Position numbers and translations under genes: made by a program | NCBI GenBank assembly: GCA_947454525.1 | Contig: CANGJM010000002.1 | Coordinates: forward strand, 62,001-126,000 | DNA length: 64,000 nucleotides | Direction of reading: 5' to 3' | DNA from: Flavobacteriales bacterium | Lineage (GTDB): Bacteria > Bacteroidota > Bacteroidia > Flavobacteriales_D > Crocinitomicaceae | Notes under the pieces: generated by a model | The model's input: only the letters and a program-made list of their open reading frames with translations | Database searches by the model: none | What the model was told of the DNA's origin: nothing | Part shown: positions 57,975 to 64,000 of the stretch, in pieces | How positions within the stretch are numbered: the stretch's first letter is position 1 | How the letters are laid out: every line of letters begins with the position of its first letter

Positions 57975-58588
57975 TACTTGTTAATTGTTACAGTTGAACC
58001 ATTTGCACCTGGAATCGATCCTTTAATGATCACTAGATTCTTTTCTGCAATTACCTTTAACACTTGTAGGTTAGAAGCCAATCTTCTCTTGTTTCCCATT
58101 TGTCCCGCCATGCGCATTCCTTTGAATACACGTGCTGGATAAGAACAAGCTCCGATTGAACCTGGTGCACGCAGCCTGTTGTGCTGACCGTGTGTTGCTT
58201 GACCAACCCCACCAAATCCGTGTCTTCTAACTACCCCTTGGAAACCTTTACCTTTAGTGGTTCCAACGACGTCAACAAACTCTCCTTCTTCGAAGATGTC
58301 GACTAAAACAGTATCTCCTAAGTTTGCTTGATCGAATCCTTTGAATTCAACCAACTTCGCTTTTGGAGAAGTGTTCGCTTTTTTGAAATGGCCCTTCAAT
58401 GCATTCGGAGTGTTTTTTTCTTTCTTCTCTCCGAACCCTAACTGAACTGCTTCGTAACCATCTCTGTCTTGTGTTTTTATTTGGGTCACAACACAAGGAC
58501 CAGCTTCAATAACCGTGCATGGTAAAGATTTACCCTCGGCACTATAGATGCTAGTCATCCCGATTTTACGTCCAATAATTCCTGGCAT
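57974..58588 (-). CDS. rplC: Ribosomal protein L3
   Basis: 204 residues; [20 protein letters not shown] and the signature [20 protein letters not shown]. Confidence 0.97.
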   Translation of the reverse strand: MPGIIGRKIGMTSIYSAEGKSLPCTVIEAGPCVVTQIKTQDRDGYEAVQLGFGEKKEKNTPNALKGHFKKANTSPKAKLVEFKGFDQANLGDTVLVDIFEEGEFVDVVGTTKGKGFQGVVRRHGFGGVGQATHGQHNRLRAPGSIGACSYPARVFKGMRMAGQMGNKRRLASNLQVLKVIAEKNLVIIKGSIPGANGSTVTINK

Positions 58589-58605
58589 ATACTAGTTGTT
58601 AAAAA

Positions 58606-58911
58606 TTACACTTTAATTTCTACGTCAACTCCACTTGGAAGTTCCAATTTCATCAACGCATCTACTGTTTTTGATGAACTACTGTAAATGTCCATCAATC
58701 TTTTGTACGCACACAACTCAAATTGCTCACGCGCTTTTTTGTTAACGTGTGGTGAACGCAATACAGTATAGATTCTTTTGTGCGTTGGAAGTGGAATTGG
58801 TCCACTAACTACAGCACCAGTTGATTTTACTGTTTTTACGATTTTCTCCGCTGATTTATCAAGGAGGTTGTGATCGTACGATTTTAATTTAATTCTAATT
58901 TTTTGGCTCAT
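58606..58911 (-). CDS. rpsJ: Ribosomal protein S10
   Basis: 101 residues; [20 protein letters not shown] and [20 protein letters not shown]. First of the S10 group, 12 nt after fusA. Confidence 0.97.
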   Translation of the reverse strand: MSQKIRIKLKSYDHNLLDKSAEKIVKTVKSTGAVVSGPIPLPTHKRIYTVLRSPHVNKKAREQFELCAYKRLMDIYSSSSKTVDALMKLELPSGVDVEIKV

Positions 58912-58923
58912 CTGATTTTTCTT

Positions 58924-61029
58924 TTAAGCTGTGACTTTACCATTTGCTTTTGCTACTACATCCTCAGCAACATTTTTAGGTGCTTCTGAGTAATGCGAGA
59001 ATTCCATAGAAGAACTCGCACGTCCTGAAGTAATCGTACGTAATTGTGTTACGTAACCAAACATTTCAGAAAGTGGAACGTCTGCTTTCAATACTTTAGA
59101 ACCGTTACGGTCATCCATACCACGCATCATACCACGTCTTCTGTTCAAGTCACCTACAACATCTCCCATGTTTTCTTCTGGTGTTACCACTTCTAATTTC
59201 ATGATTGGCTCCAACAAAATTGGATTACAACCTTTCAATGCTGCTTTGTACGCCATACGTGCACAAAGTTCAAAGGATAAAGAATCTGAATCGACCGCAT
59301 GGAAAGATCCATCAAGTAATTCAACTTTCATCGCTTCAATTGGGTAACCAGCAAGAACTCCATTTTTCATGGAATCTTTAAATCCTTTCTCAACGGATGG
59401 AACAAATTCACGAGGAATGTTACCACCTTTGATACTGTTGATGAATTCAAGACCTGTTTTCTCTTCGTTATCTTGAGCAGAAATTTTAACCAAGATGTCG
59501 GCAAATTTACCACGACCACCAGATTGTTTTTTGTAAACCTCTCTGTGGCTTGTTTGACCTGTAATAGCCTCACGGTAAGTAACTTGAGGAGCCCCTTGAT
59601 TTACTTCTACTTTAAACTCTCTTTTCAAACGGTCTACGATGATCTCTAAGTGAAGCTCACCCATTCCTGAGATAATCGTTTGTCCTGATTCCTCATCTGT
59701 GTTTACACGGAATGTTGGATCTTCTTCAGAAAGTTTTGATAAACCGATAGATAAACGGTCAGTATCTGCTTGTGTTTTAGGCTCGATAGCTAAACCGATA
59801 ACTGGATCTGGGAATACCATAGACTCAAGTACGATTGGCGCATTCTCAGCACACAATGTATCTCCTGTTTTGATGTCTTTAAATCCAACTACCGCACCGA
59901 TATCTCCTGCGCCTAGTTCACTAATTTGATTTTGTTTATTAGCGTGCATTTGGAAGATACGAGAAATACGCTCTTTGTTGTCTGAACGTGTGTTCAAAAC
60001 ATAAGAACCTGCTTCTAATTTTCCAGAGTAAGCACGAACGAAACATAAACGTCCAACAAATGGGTCAGTAGCAATTTTAAATGCCAATCCTGCAAAAGGT
60101 TCGTCGTAAGATGGCTTACGTAACTCTTCTTTATCAGTTTTTGGATTTGTACCAATTACACCTTCGATGTCCATTGGAGATGGAAGAATTTCCATTACCA
60201 TGTCCAACATTGCTTGAACTCCTTTGTTTTTGAACGAAGAACCACACATCATAGGAACTACTTTTCCTGAGATAGTAGCCTCACGCAATGCGTTCAAAAT
60301 TTCACGTTCTGTCAATGAATTTTCGTCCTCGAAGAATTTCTCCATCAATGACTCATCAAATTCAGCAACCGCTTCTAATAATTCACTACGTAATTGACGA
60401 GCTTCGTCGATAATGTCAGCAGGAATTTCGATTTCTTGGAATGTCATTCCGAAATCTTCCTCATTCCATGTAATACCTTTAAAGTTGATCAAGTCAACAA
60501 CTCCTTTGAAGTTGTCCTCTTCGCCAATGTTAATTTGTAATGGTAATGCATGACTACCTAACATTGTTTTTACTTGGCGACAAACATTCAAGAAATCCGC
60601 ACCTTGACGGTCCATTTTATTAACGAATCCAATACGTGGAACGTTGTAGTTGTTTGCCAAACGCCAGTTTGTCTCTGATTGAGGCTCAACACCATCAACC
60701 GCAGAGAACAAGAATACCAATCCATCTAATACACGTAATGAACGGTTAACTTCAACTGTAAAGTCAACGTGTCCTGGGGTATCAATAATGTTTACATGGT
60801 AGTTTTGACCTCTGTATTTCCAATCTAAAGTAGTTGCAGCAGAAGTAATCGTGATACCACGCTCTTGCTCTTGCTCCATCCAGTCCATTGTAGCAGCTCC
60901 ATCATGAACTTCTCCAATTTTGTGACTAACACCACCGTAAAATAAGATACGCTCTGTCGTCGTTGTTTTTCCTGCGTCAATGTGAGCAGCAATTCCGATG
61001 TTTCTTGTAAATCTTAAATCTCTAGCCAT
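58924..61029 (-). CDS. fusA: Elongation factor G
   Basis: 701 residues; GTPase domain with [20 protein letters not shown] (P loop), [12 protein letters not shown] and the five-domain translocase layout ([20 protein letters not shown] in domain III-IV area). It moves tRNA-mRNA during translation. No tuf gene follows. Confidence 0.98.
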   Translation of the reverse strand: MARDLRFTRNIGIAAHIDAGKTTTTERILFYGGVSHKIGEVHDGAATMDWMEQEQERGITITSAATTLDWKYRGQNYHVNIIDTPGHVDFTVEVNRSLRVLDGLVFLFSAVDGVEPQSETNWRLANNYNVPRIGFVNKMDRQGADFLNVCRQVKTMLGSHALPLQINIGEEDNFKGVVDLINFKGITWNEEDFGMTFQEIEIPADIIDEARQLRSELLEAVAEFDESLMEKFFEDENSLTEREILNALREATISGKVVPMMCGSSFKNKGVQAMLDMVMEILPSPMDIEGVIGTNPKTDKEELRKPSYDEPFAGLAFKIATDPFVGRLCFVRAYSGKLEAGSYVLNTRSDNKERISRIFQMHANKQNQISELGAGDIGAVVGFKDIKTGDTLCAENAPIVLESMVFPDPVIGLAIEPKTQADTDRLSIGLSKLSEEDPTFRVNTDEESGQTIISGMGELHLEIIVDRLKREFKVEVNQGAPQVTYREAITGQTSHREVYKKQSGGRGKFADILVKISAQDNEEKTGLEFINSIKGGNIPREFVPSVEKGFKDSMKNGVLAGYPIEAMKVELLDGSFHAVDSDSLSFELCARMAYKAALKGCNPILLEPIMKLEVVTPEENMGDVVGDLNRRRGMMRGMDDRNGSKVLKADVPLSEMFGYVTQLRTITSGRASSSMEFSHYSEAPKNVAEDVVAKANGKVTA

Positions 61030-61032
61030 GTC

Positions 61033-61503
61033 TTAGAATCTGAAATGTGAAAATGCTTTGTTTGCTTCCGCCATACGCATTGTATCTTCTTTCTTCTTGA
61101 ATGCAGCACCCTCTTCTTTTGAAGCAGCGATGATTTCAGAAGCAAGTCTTTGCGACATTGTCTTTTCGTTACGTTTACGCGCATATCCAATTAACCATTT
61201 CATAGCTAGGGATGCTTTACGCTCTTCACGAACGGGAGTAGGGATTTGGAAAGTAGCTCCACCTACACGGCGACTTCTAACCTCAACAGCTGGAGTAACA
61301 TTTTCTAATGCTTTTCTCCAAACGTCTAATCCTTCTGTTTCTTCTATTTTTTTATCTACGATTTCAATTGCATCGTAAAATAAACGGAATGCTAAACTCT
61401 TTTTACCATCTAGCATTAAATTGTTCACAAATTTTGTTACTACTTGATCGTTAAATTTCGGATCTGGTAGAATCGCAATTTTTTTGGCTTTTCTTCTTCT
61501 CAT
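61033..61503 (-). CDS. rpsG: Ribosomal protein S7
   Basis: 156 residues; [20 protein letters not shown] and [20 protein letters not shown]. In enterobacteria S7 represses the str operon. Confidence 0.97.
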   Translation of the reverse strand: MRRRKAKKIAILPDPKFNDQVVTKFVNNLMLDGKKSLAFRLFYDAIEIVDKKIEETEGLDVWRKALENVTPAVEVRSRRVGGATFQIPTPVREERKASLAMKWLIGYARKRNEKTMSQRLASEIIAASKEEGAAFKKKEDTMRMAEANKAFSHFRF

Positions 61504-61519
61504 TTTGTAAAGCTTTTAA

Positions 61520-61897
61520 TTATTTCTGCTTAGGACGTTTAGTACCATATTTGGATCTTCTCTGGCTACGACCTTGAACTCCGGCCGTATCCTCTGCACC
61601 ACGAACAATGTGGTAACGTACCCCTGGAAGGTCTTTAACCCTTCCTCCTCGCACAAGTACTAATGAGTGTTCTTGAAGATTGTGGCCTTCACCACCGATG
61701 TAAGCGTTGACTTCTTTTCCGTTCGTTAAGCGAACACGCGCCACTTTACGCATAGCCGAGTTTGGCTTCTTAGGCGTAGTCGTGTAAACACGAACACACA
61801 CACCTTTACGTTGTGGACATGAATCAAGCGCAGCGGACTTACTCTTCTTCACCACCGCAGTTCTTCCTTTGCGAACTAACTGTTGAATAGTTGGCAT
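61520..61897 (-). CDS. rpsL: Ribosomal protein S12
   Basis: 125 residues from the ATG at 61895-61897 ([20 protein letters not shown]); the longer frame upstream overlaps the promoter leader and is not expected. [18 protein letters not shown] keeps the lysine where streptomycin-resistance changes occur. First gene of the superoperon. Confidence 0.98.
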   Translation of the reverse strand: MPTIQQLVRKGRTAVVKKSKSAALDSCPQRKGVCVRVYTTTPKKPNSAMRKVARVRLTNGKEVNAYIGGEGHNLQEHSLVLVRGGRVKDLPGVRYHIVRGAEDTAGVQGRSQRRSKYGTKRPKQK

Positions 61898-61927
61898 AAA
61901 ATACTCTTGTTTTAAAATAAATAATAA

Positions 61928-61949
61928 CCCCCAAACGTACTTTGAGGGG
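61928..61949 (-). promoter_or_regulatory. 5'-terminal leader hairpin of the str mRNA
   Basis: On the minus strand CCCCTCAAA-GTACG-TTTGGGGG folds into a stem with one T-G wobble. It sits right after the predicted start site, about 30-50 nt before rpsL. It could protect the 5' end or take part in feedback control; unproven. Confidence 0.45.
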
Positions 61950-61951
61950 TG

Positions 61952-61981
61952 CAAAGATAACTATTTATTTTTATAAACCAA
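61952..61981 (-). promoter_or_regulatory. Main promoter of the ribosomal superoperon
   Basis: On the minus strand TTG (61979-61981), 19-bp spacer (AT-rich), TATCTTTG (61952-61959): an exact match to the Bacteroidetes consensus TTG-N19-TAnnTTTG. Transcription likely starts near 61946, 50 nt before the rpsL ATG. Confidence 0.85.
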
Positions 61982-62069
61982 GAGTGTTTGAAAAAATATC
62001 GTCTTTTTATTGCTTGATTATCAAAAATAAACGAGCGTGATAGATTTCCTTTTTATTTGACGCGAGCTT

Positions 62070-63998
62070 TTAGCGAATTTGATAATAGGAACGTTCCGTC
62101 ATAGGAGCGCCATATTCCAAATTTAATTGAGGATAATAGTTTTTTTCGGACTTCTGAACTTTATTTAGTCGCTTCTGAAAATGTAGCTCTTGACTAAGCG
62201 TGATTAATTTTGTGTACTGAATGCCTATTAGTTTATCTTTTTGTATGGTGTTGATGCATCGCAGAATTTGTTTTAATTGATGCTCATATAAATCAACTAC
62301 ATCGTATTCCAGAAGAATATCTATGCAATCTTGAACTTGTCCATCAAATTCGCTTTTGGTGACGGAAATGGATTCCTCCGCAGAGACTACCTCCGTTAAA
62401 TAATCGAAGCCGCGGTTACTTCTTTTGAATATGTAATTATCCCAGAATGCTGGGTCATTGATTATTTCTTGATCTTCAGTAAAATTTGAAATGTGATTTA
62501 GGTGTGTTTCCGCACAACGTAGTAACGAATAATTAGACCAATATAAAAGTGGTTTAAAATAATACCAATCATACAACGTATAGCTGTCATCAGTGTTTTT
62601 CAGTAAAACATAGAATTTAAATTCTTCATTGGAATAATAATATTCAAGATCATTTTGATCTCCTTTTAGGTTTAGGATTACCGGAAAGATAAACGCTGTC
62701 TTCTCTGGATTGGAAATCAATACATCTTTGAAGATGAATTTCTCGGTATACTGCTCATCCCAATTAGCTGTTGTTTGCTGCGAAATGCGTTGACAAAAAT
62801 ATTCATACGGACTATTTTCCTCATTGAACAACGTCGTTAATTTCGGTTCGATAACTGTTCTAACCAATGTTTCTGTTTCAACAGATGCGGGTTCATGGAC
62901 AAGTTCAATGTGGTAAAAAAGTTCAGAAAGATTTTCCGCTTCATTTTTAATTACCCAGTTTTCCTCCATAAAACGTTTGTCTGAACCAATTCCAGCATTG
63001 TAAAAAGACCTAATAACCGTTAGTGAATCTGCATTGTAATCGTTTGAATAATAGATGTGCCAGTGACCATTTTTCTTTTCAAAATTCCATTTTATCGATG
63101 TTAATTCAAGGTAGCTAATTTCTTCCTCAAGTTCCTCGTCATACTGGACTTCAAGTTCAGATGTACCACTCAATAAACTTATCTTTTGTTCATCTTTACT
63201 TATTAATACTCCTATGACCTGATCGAATGGAATGTGATATGGAATGTCTTTTAAAAGTTTTCTCGCTTGCTCGGTTCCTTTCGAAAGGTATTCTTTGGTT
63301 GTAAATCCCAGTTTACTTAGTAATGCATCTGTTTGTCTGTCTCGTTCATCTGCACTCACCAAAGTGGGATCTACCTGCAAGATGACTTTTTCCAACTGCT
63401 CCATGGCTTTTACTTCTTTGAAAAATTCACTCCAAAAGCTCAGCCAAGCCAATCTCCCAGAATCTCCATTGTCAATGAGTAGACGTCCCGTTGGACAACT
63501 AAAATGAATGGTTTGCGCCGGAGCCCCAGGGTTCTTAAGGCTCTTTACCACAATGTCCATGGCGCTTTCAGATGAACTCACTTGGATATTATTAATGGAA
63601 ATTTCGAGTGTTACTGCACCAAGCTCTTTTAATGTAACCTTTTGCAAACTGAGGTAAATAGGATCCTCTATTGTTTTTTGGTAGGTTCTAATTACTGCAT
63701 CTGCGAGTGAATATGGCGCGAAATTACTTTCTGGGTCTTTTCCTATGGTTTGAATTGCTTCAAAATAGGATTGCTGTTCGAGTCGCATATCCTTCACGTA
63801 AAAATCGTCTGACTTTTGTCTTTTGTTGAGTCTCTTGATTTGTTCTTGGATTTCTGTTTTCGTCTTCTCGACCATTTTCTGACAAATCGGATCCGTGATG
63901 CGAATGGATGAATTAGAGGAAAACAAAAAGTGTTCTGGACCTTGTGCGAAACTCGTCCCTAACCATGTGAGACTTAAAAGGAGGAAAAATGACTTCAT
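62070..63998 (-). CDS. Large secreted protein of unknown function
   Basis: A 642-residue protein with a signal peptide (SFFLLLSLTWLGTSFAQ; start ATG at 63996-63998, complete). The body is hydrophilic and mixed alpha/beta, without sorting domain, membrane helices or known enzyme motif visible to me; several acidic/aromatic-rich segments occur. It lies just upstream of the ribosomal operon promoter with its own 3' end about 90 bp from it, and no clear terminator. Probably periplasmic. Confidence 0.65.
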   Translation of the reverse strand: MKSFFLLLSLTWLGTSFAQGPEHFLFSSNSSIRITDPICQKMVEKTKTEIQEQIKRLNKRQKSDDFYVKDMRLEQQSYFEAIQTIGKDPESNFAPYSLADAVIRTYQKTIEDPIYLSLQKVTLKELGAVTLEISINNIQVSSSESAMDIVVKSLKNPGAPAQTIHFSCPTGRLLIDNGDSGRLAWLSFWSEFFKEVKAMEQLEKVILQVDPTLVSADERDRQTDALLSKLGFTTKEYLSKGTEQARKLLKDIPYHIPFDQVIGVLISKDEQKISLLSGTSELEVQYDEELEEEISYLELTSIKWNFEKKNGHWHIYYSNDYNADSLTVIRSFYNAGIGSDKRFMEENWVIKNEAENLSELFYHIELVHEPASVETETLVRTVIEPKLTTLFNEENSPYEYFCQRISQQTTANWDEQYTEKFIFKDVLISNPEKTAFIFPVILNLKGDQNDLEYYYSNEEFKFYVLLKNTDDSYTLYDWYYFKPLLYWSNYSLLRCAETHLNHISNFTEDQEIINDPAFWDNYIFKRSNRGFDYLTEVVSAEESISVTKSEFDGQVQDCIDILLEYDVVDLYEHQLKQILRCINTIQKDKLIGIQYTKLITLSQELHFQKRLNKVQKSEKNYYPQLNLEYGAPMTERSYYQIR

Positions 63999-64000
63999 CT

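Noticed and set aside
44949-61897. Horizontal transfer or rearrangement in the ribosomal cluster
   Set aside because: Gene order is the ordinary Bacteroidetes str-S10-spc-alpha order; absence of map, adk and tuf is not unusual.

Overview
The window comes from the chromosome of a Bacteroidota (Bacteroidetes) bacterium, most likely a flavobacterium-like member of the Crocinitomicaceae/Fluviicola type; the genus is inference. The signs are a str-S10-spc-alpha ribosomal superoperon followed by carA and eno, promoters of the Bacteroidetes form TTG-N19-TAnnTTTG, few Shine-Dalgarno sequences, many secreted proteins with a type IX secretion (T9SS) C-terminal sorting domain, a TonB-dependent receptor with a carboxypeptidase-regulatory-like N-terminus, and a DUF4494 protein. 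No rRNA, tRNA, CRISPR array, prophage or intact insertion sequence was seen.

Layout. 0-2 kb: a cut-off lipoprotein gene and two FKBP-type prolyl isomerases. 2-8.4 kb: cytidine deaminase, a PIN-toxin/RHH-antitoxin pair, two glycosyltransferases, a signal-peptide-bearing HNH protein behind an orphan ParD-like gene, and unrecognised secreted or lipid-anchored proteins. 8.4-18.2 kb: a compact accessory locus made of three T9SS-exported proteins, a sensor-poor histidine kinase with its LuxR-type response regulator, three paralogous multi-pass membrane proteins, a possible 54-residue protein, a lipoprotein, and two decayed fragments of the same families. Three near-identical 18-bp palindromes lie upstream of its three transcription units. 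18.4-28.3 kb: a PLP-related and housekeeping block (DUF4494, pdxH, an M16 peptidase, PLP homeostasis protein, DUF1015), then a TonB receptor, a T9SS hydrolase and a YifB/ComM AAA protein. 28.3-31.6 kb: small secreted proteins, one with a Kazal-like domain. 31.6-41.1 kb: a surface polysaccharide locus (DegT aminotransferase, glycosyltransferases, two O-antigen ligase/polymerase-like proteins, hexapeptide acyltransferase, flippase). 41.1-44.9 kb: 3-hydroxyacyl-CoA dehydrogenase, Nudix, eno, carA. 44.9-62 kb: the ribosomal superoperon on the minus strand, from a strong promoter near 61,960 to a hairpin terminator near 44,915. 62-64 kb: a large unrecognised secreted protein.

How the parts work together. 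The 8.4-18.2 kb locus reads best as a self-regulated signalling and surface module. The T9SS gene, kinase and regulator appear to share a transcription unit preceded by one palindrome. The other two palindromes precede the membrane-protein pair and the lipoprotein gene. The kinase has almost no extracytoplasmic part, so the membrane paralogues or exported proteins are plausible signal inputs. This is inference from layout and motif, not a known system.

Start codons. Where a reading frame could be extended upstream through TTG or GTG, the first ATG fitting a signal peptide, paralogue or operon overlap was chosen. Coordinates for 6746, 11076, 14123, 21015, 22910, 28372, 28893, 30841, 36997, 38766, 39782, 41128, 48157 and 61520 reflect this.
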